A stretch of DNA of 64,000 bases from JBFAPK01 sp040676675 (lineage in GTDB: Bacteria; Actinomycetota; Actinomycetes; Mycobacteriales; Micromonosporaceae): the NCBI RefSeq assembly GCF_040676675.1, contig NZ_JBFAPK010000034.1, positions 1-64,000 of the forward strand, given 5' to 3'. The notes beneath the pieces were generated by a model that was given only the letters and a program-made list of their open reading frames with translations, ran no database searches and had not been told where the DNA came from. Position 1 is the stretch's first letter, and each line of letters begins with the position of its first letter. The position numbers and the translations under genes are program-made. Of the stretch, positions 49,951-57,844 are shown one piece after another.

Positions 49951-51096
49951 TCAGCGGCTCCACTGCGGGGCGAGTCGGGCGGCGATCGCCCGCAGCCCCT
50001 CGGCCGGGCGGCTCATCGCCCGCTCCACGCCGCCGTGCTCCTCGCCGCCGAAGTGGTCCACCAGGCTGAACGACTCGGTCACCCCGGCCGCCGCGCTCTC
50101 CCGCCGGCCCGCGCTGACCCGGCCGGCGAGCACCACGCACGGCAGTCCCCGGTCGCGGGCCGCCCCGGCTACCCCGGCGACCACCTTGCCGCGCAGCGAC
50201 TGGTGGTCGAACGAGCCCTCGCCGGTGATCACCAGATCCGCCTCGTCGAACGCGGCGTCGAGCCCGATCAGGCGGGTGACCAGCTCGATACCGGACTCGC
50301 ACCGGCCGCCGAGGGCCAGGATCGCCGCGCCGAGCCCGCCGGCCGCACCGCCCCCGGGCAGCCCGACCAGCCCCGGCGGGCAGGACGGCAGGTCCCGTTC
50401 CAGTACCGCGGCGAAGGTCTCCAGGGCGCCGTCGAGCAACAGCACGTCCTCCCGGGTGGCGCCCTTCTGCGGCCCGTACACGTTCGAGGCGCCGTGCAGC
50501 CCGGTCAGCGGGTTGTCCACGTCGGTGGCCGCGACCAGGGTCACGTCGCGCAGCCGGGGCACACCGTCCAGGGAGGCGACGCCGACCAGCGCGGCGCCCC
50601 CGTACGGCAGGGCGCGCCCGGCCGCGTCCAGTGGTACGGCGCCCAGCGCGGCGAGCATCCCCGCGCCCCCGTCGTTGACGGCGGAGCCGCCCAGCCCGAT
50701 CACCACCCGCCGCGCGCCGGTCTCGACCGCGGCGGCGACCAGCACCCCGAGCCCGTACGAGGTGGTGGTCTTCGGGTCGCGTTCCTCGGGCGCCAGCAGG
50801 TGCAGACCGCAGGCCTGGGCGCTCTCCACGTAGGCGGTGACCGCTGTCCCGTCCCCGGCCACCAGGATCTCCCCGTCCGCCGGACGCCCGAGCGGGTCGA
50901 CCGTGCGTACCGGTATCCGCCGGCCCGCCACCGCGGTCGCGAGCACCTCGACGAAGCCCGGTCCGCCGTCGGCGAGCGGGCGGGTGACGATCTGGTCGGC
51001 CGGGGCCGCCTCGCGCCAGCCGGCCGCGACGGCCGCGGCCACCTCGGGGGCGGAGAGGGTCCCGGCGAACTTGTCCGGACAGATCAGAATCCGCAT
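49951..51096 (-). CDS. Glycerate kinase (GlxK/GarK type)
   Basis: 381 residues. The family start RILICPDKFAGTLSAPEVA contains the D-K-F-K/A-G motif, and IGLGGSAVNDGGAGMLAALG and FDEADLVITGEGSFDHQSL match the conserved glycerate kinase blocks. It phosphorylates D-glycerate with ATP, giving 2- or 3-phosphoglycerate. The ATG at 51096 begins at the first strand; the frame extends to 51141 without support. It is the counterpart of Rv2205c, again beside HesB. Confidence 0.9.
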   Translation of the reverse strand: MRILICPDKFAGTLSAPEVAAAVAAGWREAAPADQIVTRPLADGGPGFVEVLATAVAGRRIPVRTVDPLGRPADGEILVAGDGTAVTAYVESAQACGLHLLAPEERDPKTTTSYGLGVLVAAAVETGARRVVIGLGGSAVNDGGAGMLAALGAVPLDAAGRALPYGGAALVGVASLDGVPRLRDVTLVAATDVDNPLTGLHGASNVYGPQKGATREDVLLLDGALETFAAVLERDLPSCPPGLVGLPGGGAAGGLGAAILALGGRCESGIELVTRLIGLDAAFDEADLVITGEGSFDHQSLRGKVVAGVAGAARDRGLPCVVLAGRVSAGRRESAAAGVTESFSLVDHFGGEEHGGVERAMSRPAEGLRAIAARLAPQWSR

Positions 51097-51185
51097 GCAG
51101 GGCAGTGTGACAGTCGTGACGCACCGTGGGACAGCCCACAACTTCCGTCGCCGCGCGGGCAGCGGGCTGTGGGATCATGGGGTAC

Positions 51186-52400
51186 GTGACTTCAACCTGG
51201 GTTGAACCGTCGAACACCGCCACCGCCCTGCTCCTCCTCGGGCGGGGCAGCGACCCCGGCAGTGAGCGCGGCGTCGACTGTCCGGGCGAACTCCCCGCGC
51301 CGAGCGACCCGGACCTGGTCGCCCGCGCCCGCGCCGCCAAGGCCGCGCTGGGGCAGAAGGTGTTCGTGCTGGGCCACCACTACCAGCGCGACGAGGTGAT
51401 CCAGTTCGCCGACGTGACCGGCGACTCGTTCAAGCTCGCGCGCGAGGCGGCGGCCCGGCCGGAGGCGGAGTACATCATCTTCTGCGGCGTGCACTTCATG
51501 GCCGAGAGCGCCGACATCCTCACCAGCGACGCGCAGCGGGTGGTCCTGCCCGACCTGGCCGCCGGTTGTTCGATGGCCGACATGGCCGCGCTGTCGCAGG
51601 TCGAGGCGGCCTGGGAGGTGCTCGCCGACGCCGGCGTGGCCGGGTCGACCGTCCCGGTGACCTACATGAACTCCTCCGCCGACATCAAGGGCTTCGTCGG
51701 GCGCAACGGCGGCGTCGTCTGCACCTCCTCGAACGCCAAGACCGCGCTGACCTGGGCGTTCGAGCGGGGCCAGCGGGTGCTCTTCCTGCCCGACCAGCAC
51801 CTGGGCCGCAACACGGGCGTGCTGGAGCTGGGGCTGGACGCCGACGACTGCGTGCTCTACGACCCGCACAAACCGGGCGGTGGCCTGACCGCCCAGCAGC
51901 TGCGGGAGGCCAAGATGATCCTGTGGCGCGGGCACTGCTCGGTGCACGGGCGGTTCACCCTCAGCAGCGTCGACGAGGTACGCATGCGGGTGCCCGGCGT
52001 GAACGTCCTGGTCCACCCCGAGTGCCGGTACGAGGTGGTGACGGCGGCCGACTACGTCGGCTCGACGGAGTACATCATCTCCACCATCGAGGCCGCCCCG
52101 GCCGGCTCGGCGTGGGCGGTCGGTACCGAGCTCAACCTGGTGCGCCGGCTGGCCAACGCCCACCCGGACAAGCAGATCATGTTCCTCGACCGGACGGTCT
52201 GCTACTGCTCCACCATGAACCGCATCGACCTGCCGCACCTGGTCTGGGCGCTGGAGGAACTGGTCGCCGGCCGGGTCGTCAACCAGATCACGGTCGATCC
52301 GGAGACCGCCCGTCACGCCCGGGCGGCGCTGGACCAGATGCTCGCCCTGCCCGGCGCCACGCCGGCCCCCGGAGCGCGGGGCGCCCATCACGTTGTGTGA
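51186..52400 (+). CDS. nadA: Quinolinate synthase A
   Basis: 404 residues. NadA hallmarks are VLGHHYQRDEVIQFADVTGD, the first cluster Cys in AAGCSMAD, VTYMNSSADIKGF, the second Cys in VHPECRYEV and the third in TVCYCSTMNRI. It uses a 4Fe-4S cluster to condense iminoaspartate with dihydroxyacetone phosphate in NAD synthesis. nadB and nadC are not in the window. The GTG at 51186 starts seven bases after a GATCAT box, perhaps leaderless. It is divergent from the glycerate kinase. Confidence 0.95.
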   Translation: MTSTWVEPSNTATALLLLGRGSDPGSERGVDCPGELPAPSDPDLVARARAAKAALGQKVFVLGHHYQRDEVIQFADVTGDSFKLAREAAARPEAEYIIFCGVHFMAESADILTSDAQRVVLPDLAAGCSMADMAALSQVEAAWEVLADAGVAGSTVPVTYMNSSADIKGFVGRNGGVVCTSSNAKTALTWAFERGQRVLFLPDQHLGRNTGVLELGLDADDCVLYDPHKPGGGLTAQQLREAKMILWRGHCSVHGRFTLSSVDEVRMRVPGVNVLVHPECRYEVVTAADYVGSTEYIISTIEAAPAGSAWAVGTELNLVRRLANAHPDKQIMFLDRTVCYCSTMNRIDLPHLVWALEELVAGRVVNQITVDPETARHARAALDQMLALPGATPAPGARGAHHVV

Positions 52401-52600
52401 TGGGGAATCGACGGAAAATCACCGGACTCGCCCTCTAATGGCGGGCTTTCCGGCGTGACCGACGCTTTTTCGTAACAGAGGGCTATGCTGCCCGAGCGAC
52501 ATCGAGCCAGCCGCGCGCCGCTCCGACGCGGCTCGGGCAGCCGCACAAGTGGACACCCTGGCTCTCTCTCACCAGCAACATCGACGCGCTGGAGGTTGCG
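52401..52600 (+). promoter_or_regulatory. Promoter and leader of the MurA-like gene
   Basis: A TATGCT box at 52484-52489 fits a -10 element and would give an untranslated leader of about 105 bases. The leader ends in GGAGG five bases before a TTG start. I found no known riboswitch motif. Confidence 0.5.
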
Positions 52601-53956
52601 TTGACCGACGACGTCCTGGTCGTACATGGCGGTACTCCCCTGCACGGGAAGATCCGGGTCCGCGGCGCCAAGAATCTCGTCTCCAAAGCCATGGTCGCCG
52701 CGCTCCTGGGCGACGAGCCGAGCCGGCTCTACGACGTACCGCGCATCCGCGACGTGGAGGTCGTCCGCGGCCTGCTCGGGCTGCACGGGGTGAAGATCAC
52801 AGATGGCGCGGAGGACGGCGAACTCATCCTCGACCCGGCCAACGTCGAGAGCGCGCCGACCGACGAGATCAACGTCCACGCGGGGTCGAGCCGGATCCCG
52901 ATCCTTTTCTGCGGCCCGCTGCTGCACCGCCTCGGCCACGCCTTCATCCCCGACCTGGGCGGCTGCCACATCGGCCCGCGACCGATCGACTTCCACATCC
53001 AGGCGCTGCGGCAGTTCGGCGCCGTCGTGGACAAGACCCCCGAGGGCATGCACCTGACCGCGCCGAGCGGCCTGCACGGTACGAAGTTCAACCTGCCGTA
53101 CCCGAGCGTCGGCGCCACCGAGCAGGTGCTGCTCACCGCCGTCCTCGCCGAGGGCGTCACCGAGCTGCGCAACGCCGCCGTGGAGCCGGAGATCATCGAC
53201 CTGATCTGCGTACTGCAGAAGATGGGCGCGATCATCAAGGTGCACACGGACCGGGTGATCGAGATCCAGGGCGTACCGCGGCTGGGCGGCTACACCCACC
53301 GGCCGATCCCGGACCGGATCGAGGCGGCGAGCTGGGCCGCGGCGGCGCTGGCCACCCGGGGGCACGTCGAGGTGCTCGGTGCCGAGCAGCAGGACATGAT
53401 GACCTTCCTGAACGTCTTCCGCTCCGTCGGCGGCGAGTACGAGGTCACCGACGCCCGCGCGCCCCGCGCCGGCTTCGCCGGCCAGGAGGGCGGCATCCGC
53501 TTCTGGCACCCGGGCGGCGAGCTGCGGGCGGTGGCCCTGGAGACGGACGTCCACCCCGGCTTCATGACCGACTGGCAGCAGCCCCTGGTGGTCGCCCTCA
53601 CCCAGGCCCGCGGCCTGTCGATCGTGCACGAGACGGTGTACGAGCAGCGGCTGGGCTACACCGAGGCGCTCAACAAGATGGGCGCGACCATCCAGGTCTA
53701 CCGCGACTGCCTCGGCGGTACGCCCTGCCGCTTCGGCCGGCGCAACTTCAAGCACTCGGCGGTCATCGCCGGGCCGAGCAAGCTGCACGCCGCCGACCTG
53801 GTCATCCCGGACCTGCGCGCCGGGTTCAGCCACCTCATCGCCGCGCTCGCGGCCGAGGGCACCTCGCGCGTCTACGGGGTGGACCTGATCAACCGCGGCT
53901 ACGAGGACTTCGAGAACAAGCTCTCCAGCCTCGGCGCCCACGTCGAGCGCCCGTAG
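52601..53956 (+). CDS. murA: UDP-N-acetylglucosamine 1-carboxyvinyltransferase (MurA family)
   Basis: 451 residues of the enolpyruvate transferase fold. GAKNLVSKAMVAALL carries the K-N motif that binds UDP-GlcNAc, and the catalytic-loop Cys is in LGGCHIGPRPIDFHIQAL near residue 126. Members add enolpyruvate to UDP-GlcNAc, the first committed step of peptidoglycan synthesis. Presence of Cys rather than Asp predicts fosfomycin sensitivity. The start is TTG with GGAGG five bases upstream (52591-52595). It may be a second MurA; Streptomyces has two. Confidence 0.88.
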   Translation: MTDDVLVVHGGTPLHGKIRVRGAKNLVSKAMVAALLGDEPSRLYDVPRIRDVEVVRGLLGLHGVKITDGAEDGELILDPANVESAPTDEINVHAGSSRIPILFCGPLLHRLGHAFIPDLGGCHIGPRPIDFHIQALRQFGAVVDKTPEGMHLTAPSGLHGTKFNLPYPSVGATEQVLLTAVLAEGVTELRNAAVEPEIIDLICVLQKMGAIIKVHTDRVIEIQGVPRLGGYTHRPIPDRIEAASWAAAALATRGHVEVLGAEQQDMMTFLNVFRSVGGEYEVTDARAPRAGFAGQEGGIRFWHPGGELRAVALETDVHPGFMTDWQQPLVVALTQARGLSIVHETVYEQRLGYTEALNKMGATIQVYRDCLGGTPCRFGRRNFKHSAVIAGPSKLHAADLVIPDLRAGFSHLIAALAAEGTSRVYGVDLINRGYEDFENKLSSLGAHVERP

Positions 53957-54039
53957 CGGGGACCCGACCCGGACAGCGTTCCCCGGGCGGCGCTTGCAAG
54001 ATCCGGACGGACCCGGGTGGCGCTCCCCAAGATCCGAAC

Positions 54040-54095
54040 AAATTCAGCGGAAGAGTGGCTGTCGCGCGGCGATTGGCCACTCTTTCTCTGAATTT
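54040..54095. terminator. Large hairpin after the MurA-like gene
   Basis: 54040-54060 pairs with 54075-54095 with one mismatch and two G-T pairs around a 14-base loop. The outer arm is AAATTCAG/CTGAATTT, unusually AT-rich here. It ends the MurA-like gene 84 bases after its stop. Confidence 0.85.
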
Positions 54096-54174
54096 GCGCG
54101 TCCCTCGGCGGGCTCCGGCCCCCCGGCGGGGACGAGCCCGCGTACGTGGTGTGCAGGGCGCGTCGTCCGCCCGC

Positions 54175-54180
54175 TACCCT
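54175..54180 (+). promoter_or_regulatory. -10 box (TACCCT) of leaderless DUF3043 gene
   Basis: TACCCT is six bases before the GTG at 54187, without a ribosome site. Confidence 0.55.
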
Positions 54181-54186
54181 TCATTC

Positions 54187-54789
54187 GTGCCGTCGCTGTT
54201 TCGCCGTAAACCCGCCGAGCTCGTCGAGGAAGACGTCACCCCGGTGACGACCGACGAGGCCGCCCCGTCCCGTCCCCGCAACTACACGCCGAGCAAGAAA
54301 GAGCTCGGCGTGGAGACGCCGAAGCGTCCGACGGCGGGTCGGCGGCCGGTGAGCACCAAGCCCCTCACCAAGGAGGAGGCCCGGGAGCTGCGGCGGGCGC
54401 AGCGCGCCGAGGCGTCGGAGACGTTCCGCCGGGAGGGCGGCCCGCGCGACCGCGGGCCGGAGCGGCGGCTCGCCCGCGACGTGGTCGACTCCCGCCGTAC
54501 GGTCGGCACCTGGTTCTTCGGCGGCGCGCTGATCGTGCTGATCGGATCGGCGAACACGATGCCGCCCGAGATCCGGCTCGCCTCGAACCTGCTCTGGGGC
54601 GCCCTGGCGCTCGGCGTGGTGGTCGACTCGGTGCTGATCTCCCGCCGGATCCGCAAGCTGGTCCGCCAGCGCTTCCCCAAGACGGACCAGCGGATGGGGT
54701 CGCTCTACCTCTACGCGATCATGCGGTCCATCACGTTCCGCCGGATGCGCGCCCCCGCGCCGCAGGTCAAGATCGGCGACGCCGTCTAG
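54187..54789 (+). CDS. DUF3043 membrane protein
   Basis: 200 residues. The N-terminal 110 are charged and disordered with PSLFRRKPAEL and YTPSKKELGVETPKRPTAGR, both recurrent in DUF3043. Two hydrophobic segments follow (about 117-135 and 145-163), then a basic end. Function is unknown; the family is actinobacterial (Rv2206 in M. tuberculosis). The GTG start follows TACCCT directly. The gene sits in the same position as in the mycobacterial cluster. Confidence 0.85.
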   Translation: MPSLFRRKPAELVEEDVTPVTTDEAAPSRPRNYTPSKKELGVETPKRPTAGRRPVSTKPLTKEEARELRRAQRAEASETFRREGGPRDRGPERRLARDVVDSRRTVGTWFFGGALIVLIGSANTMPPEIRLASNLLWGALALGVVVDSVLISRRIRKLVRQRFPKTDQRMGSLYLYAIMRSITFRRMRAPAPQVKIGDAV

Positions 54790-54853
54790 CGGCGGTTCGG
54801 CCGGCACCGGCCCGGCGCGGCGACGCCCGGACCGCTCGGTCCGCCTCGGGCGC

Positions 54854-55873
54854 TCAGTCCGCCCCGGGCGCCGTCAGCGCGGAGTCCGGGCCCCGGTACA
54901 GGCGGGCGACCACGTCCTCGATGTCCGGTTCGACGATGGAGATGTCGCGCAGCGCCGCCAGGCCGGCCAGCCGCGCCACCACCTCGCCGGCGGTCACCGA
55001 CTCGCAGACGAAGACCAGCCGGCGCCCCTCCGCGTCGGCCTGGTGCAGCGGCGCGCCGGGCAGCTCGGGCGGCGCGGCCAGCGGCGCGTCCAGGTCGACC
55101 ACGACCAGCCGGCGCGAGCCGTACCGCGCGTGCAGCTCCTCGATCGTGCCGTCGTGCACCACCCGGCCGTGGTCGATGACGACCAGCCGCCGGCAGAGCC
55201 GCTCGATGTCGGCGAGGTCGTGCGTGGTCAGTACCAGGGTGGTGTCGCCGGACCGCCCCAGCTCGGCGAGGAACTCGCGGACCGCCTGCTTGCTCACCAG
55301 GTCCAGGCCGATCGTCGGCTCGTCCAGGAAGAGCACCTCCGGCCCGTGCAGCAGCGCGGCGGTCAGCTCCCCGCGCATCCGCTGGCCGAGCGAGAGCTGG
55401 CGCACCGGTACGTCCAGGAAGCCGTCGAGGTCGAGCAGGTCGCGGCAGCGGCGCAGCCGGGCGGCGTGCTCGGCCGCGGGAACCCGGTAGATGTGCCGCA
55501 GCAGCGCGAAGGAGTCCCGCAGCGGCAGGTCCCACCAGAGCTGCGAGCGCTGGCCGAAGACCACCCCGATCCGCGCCGCCAGCCGGGTGCGCTGGGCCAC
55601 CGGCGTCAGCCCGCAGACCCGGACCGTACCGGCCGAGGGCATCAGCACGCCGGTGAGCATCTTCAGGGTGGTGGACTTGCCGGCCCCGTTCGGGCCGATG
55701 TAGCCGAGCATCTCGCCCCGGGTGACGGTCAGGTCCACCCCATCGACCGCGGAGACGACCCGCCGCTCGCGGCGCAGCCGTCCGGCGCGTACCCGGACCG
55801 TGAAGTCCTTGCGCAGCCCGCGGGCCTCGATGACGTGCTCCCCGGCGCGCGGGGACGGCGGCCGTCCGGACAT
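54854..55873 (-). CDS. ABC transporter ATP-binding protein (ABC-2 exporter)
   Basis: 339 residues. Walker A GPNGAGKSTT, signature LSLGQRMRGELTAALL, Walker B VLFLDEPTIGLD and the switch TTHDLADIERL are intact; the signature is LSLGQ rather than LSGGQ, normal for this subfamily. The insert after the first strand (RAGRLRRERRVVSAVDG) and C-terminal 80 residues match DUF990-linked exporters. It energises the two permeases encoded upstream. ATG at 55873 or GTG at 55879; the latter overlaps the permease stop as GTGA. Confidence 0.92.
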   Translation of the reverse strand: MSGRPPSPRAGEHVIEARGLRKDFTVRVRAGRLRRERRVVSAVDGVDLTVTRGEMLGYIGPNGAGKSTTLKMLTGVLMPSAGTVRVCGLTPVAQRTRLAARIGVVFGQRSQLWWDLPLRDSFALLRHIYRVPAAEHAARLRRCRDLLDLDGFLDVPVRQLSLGQRMRGELTAALLHGPEVLFLDEPTIGLDLVSKQAVREFLAELGRSGDTTLVLTTHDLADIERLCRRLVVIDHGRVVHDGTIEELHARYGSRRLVVVDLDAPLAAPPELPGAPLHQADAEGRRLVFVCESVTAGEVVARLAGLAALRDISIVEPDIEDVVARLYRGPDSALTAPGAD

Positions 55874-55875
55874 GT

Positions 55876-56712
55876 TCACGACCCCGTACTCCGGTAGTGC
55901 CTGACGCCGACCCGCCACGCGGCGGCGGCGCCCCCGGCCGCGACCAGCGCGACCGCCGGCGCGGCCCAGCCCACCCAGGACGGCAGGCCCAGCGGGTCGG
56001 CCCGGCCGAGCAGCGCCAGGGCCGGGTAGTAGGCGACGAAGGCGAAGCCCAGACCGTACGCGAAGACGGTCCGGAACCAGCCACTGTAGACGGTGACCGG
56101 GTACGACGTGAAGTCGCGCCCGCCGTAGGTGAAGGCGTTCGCGATCTCCCCGGAGTCGATCCACCAGAACGAGAGGGTGGCCGAGCCGACGAAGATCGAG
56201 GCGAAGAAGAGCGTACCGGCCAGCGGCGCCACCACGAGCAGCACGACCCGACCGGCGGTCCAGTCGATCCGGGCCGACGAGACCGCGACGACGAGCACCG
56301 CGAGCCCGAACAGGGCCCGGGAGACCTTGCGCAGCGGCAGGTCCATCAGCAGCAGTTGGGGCAGCGCGCCCAGCGGCCGGACCAGGACCGCGTCGAGCAG
56401 TCCCGTGCGGACGTACCGCCGGAGCCGCTCGATGTTGCCGACGGTCAGGTCGGCCGTGGCGAAGGAGGCGGCGGAGAGGCCGACCATCAGCATCGCCTCC
56501 CGCACGTCGAAGCCGCCCAGCGTCCCGGTGACGCGGAACAGCACCAGCACCGTCACGACGTCGAAGACGGTGGCGCCGACGTTGCCCACGAGTTCGACGA
56601 CGAACGAGGTCCGGTAGGTGGCCTGGGAACGGGCCTGTCCGCGCAGCAGCGCCAGGTACGCCGCGGCGGTCGTGCCGGGCCCGTCCCGCGTCGCCGTACC
56701 GCGCTCAGCCAC
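55876..56712 (-). CDS. ABC-2 permease (DUF990/ABC2_membrane_6 type) A
   Basis: 278 residues with six hydrophobic segments. The start region RSQATYRTSFVVELVGN and the tail FVAYYPALALLGRADPLGLP resemble the DUF990 permease that pairs with a second one. It is the transmembrane half of a heterodimeric exporter; the substrate is unknown. The gene overlaps its upstream partner by eight bases and the downstream ATPase by four. Confidence 0.85.
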   Translation of the reverse strand: MAERGTATRDGPGTTAAAYLALLRGQARSQATYRTSFVVELVGNVGATVFDVVTVLVLFRVTGTLGGFDVREAMLMVGLSAASFATADLTVGNIERLRRYVRTGLLDAVLVRPLGALPQLLLMDLPLRKVSRALFGLAVLVVAVSSARIDWTAGRVVLLVVAPLAGTLFFASIFVGSATLSFWWIDSGEIANAFTYGGRDFTSYPVTVYSGWFRTVFAYGLGFAFVAYYPALALLGRADPLGLPSWVGWAAPAVALVAAGGAAAAWRVGVRHYRSTGS

Positions 56713-57511
56713 CCTGCACCACCAGGTGGCGCTCGGCCCGGCGCTGGACCGCCCGGCAGGCCAGCAGGAGCAGCCCCGCCCAGGCCAGTTGGAGCGCCAC
56801 CAGGCCGAGTCGGGTCGCCGGCGGATCCCGCTCGACCAGCACGTCGAGCGGGGTCTGCAGCAGTCCCGGGAACGGGGTGGCCGCCCACAGCAGCAGGACG
56901 GCCCAGTCCGGCAGGAAGCGCAGCGGGAAGTAGAGCCCGGCCAGCACCCCGGACGCGAGCGTCCACAGGGTCATCGGGCCGCGCACGTCGGCCAACCAGT
57001 ACCCGACCGCGTTGACCAGGTAGCGGCAACCGAACGAAATGACGACGGCGAGCAGTACGGAGACCACGAAGAGCGGCACCGTGGACCAGTGCGTCGGCAG
57101 GTAGAGGTCGAAGAAGAGCGGCCCGGTGAGCACCGGCGGTACGAAGCGGGTCAGCACCGCGTAGGCGGCCCGCCCGAGGTCCGTGGCGAGGTAGCTGGTC
57201 ACCGGATGGATCGGGCGCAGCAGGTCGCTGGCGACGTCCCCGGTGCGGATCCGGTCGGCGAGATCGGTCCAGCCCCAGAGGAGCACGACGGCGAGCAGCC
57301 CCTGCCCGACCCAGACGAAGGTGGCGAGCTGTGGCGCGTCGTAACCGGCCGCCATGCCGCCGGAGCCGTGCGCGACGGCCAGGAAGACGTAACAGCGGAG
57401 GAAACCGAAGACGGTATTGGTGAAAGCTCCGGCAACTGTCGCTTGGCGGTAGGTAGAGTATCGACGGACCCCTGATCCGGTTATCGCAGCAAATGTCCGG
57501 AACCACGGCAT
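56705..57511 (-). CDS. ABC-2 permease (DUF990/ABC2_membrane_6 type) B
   Basis: 268 residues with six hydrophobic segments. The typical start is WFRTFAAITGSGVRRYSTYR, and PLDVLVERDPPATRLGLVAL lies in the last loop. It is the first gene of the three-gene exporter operon. The ATG at 57511 has GGAG eight bases upstream; the frame runs on to 57655 without support. It partners the downstream permease. Confidence 0.87.
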   Translation of the reverse strand: MPWFRTFAAITGSGVRRYSTYRQATVAGAFTNTVFGFLRCYVFLAVAHGSGGMAAGYDAPQLATFVWVGQGLLAVVLLWGWTDLADRIRTGDVASDLLRPIHPVTSYLATDLGRAAYAVLTRFVPPVLTGPLFFDLYLPTHWSTVPLFVVSVLLAVVISFGCRYLVNAVGYWLADVRGPMTLWTLASGVLAGLYFPLRFLPDWAVLLLWAATPFPGLLQTPLDVLVERDPPATRLGLVALQLAWAGLLLLACRAVQRRAERHLVVQGG

Positions 57512-57658
57512 AATGTTTCTCCAGTTGGGCCGTCCCACAGTGGCGGCGACTGAGCCCACGCCGTTACCCTCCTTCCGCGACCACGCTGCGACCGGGCCGG
57601 GTGACTGTATCCGGTACCCCAGGCTGCGCAGCGAGATTTTCCGGCGAGGTGACACCCC
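57512..57658. promoter_or_regulatory. Divergent promoter region of ABC exporter and WG-repeat locus
   Basis: 147 bases. No clear repeats; a GAGATTTTCC patch near 57633-57642 is the least GC-rich part on the plus side. I cannot place a promoter with confidence. Confidence 0.4.
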
Positions 57659-57844
57659 GTGAGCGAGCGACGCGAGCCGTTCCAGCGGCTACGGCGCGCG
57701 CGCAGGGCCGGTGTCGAAGTCGCGGTCGAGTCGAGACGGAGTCCAGGCGGTGATCCGGCACTGCCGCCGGGCCCGGACTGGCCCCGTCGCAGGCCGGCCG
57801 GTGGCTCCGACACAGGCCCGGACACGGGCGAGGTCGCGGCATGA
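57659..57844 (+). CDS. Small basic ORF coupled to the WG-repeat gene
   Basis: 61 residues starting at GTG with AGGTG nine bases upstream. The stop overlaps the ATG of the next gene as ATGA (57841-57844), so translation could be coupled. The protein is Arg/Pro-rich (ERREPFQRLRRARRAG at the start) and has no recognisable domain. It could be a real small protein, a regulatory upstream ORF or an in-frame chance product of GC-rich sequence. Confidence 0.4.
   Translation: MSERREPFQRLRRARRAGVEVAVESRRSPGGDPALPPGPDWPRRRPAGGSDTGPDTGEVAA

Noticed and set aside
54040..54095. Possible small RNA gene at the AT-flanked hairpin
   Set aside because: Location 84 bases after the MurA-like stop and single-stem structure are adequately explained by a terminator; no promoter is seen for it.
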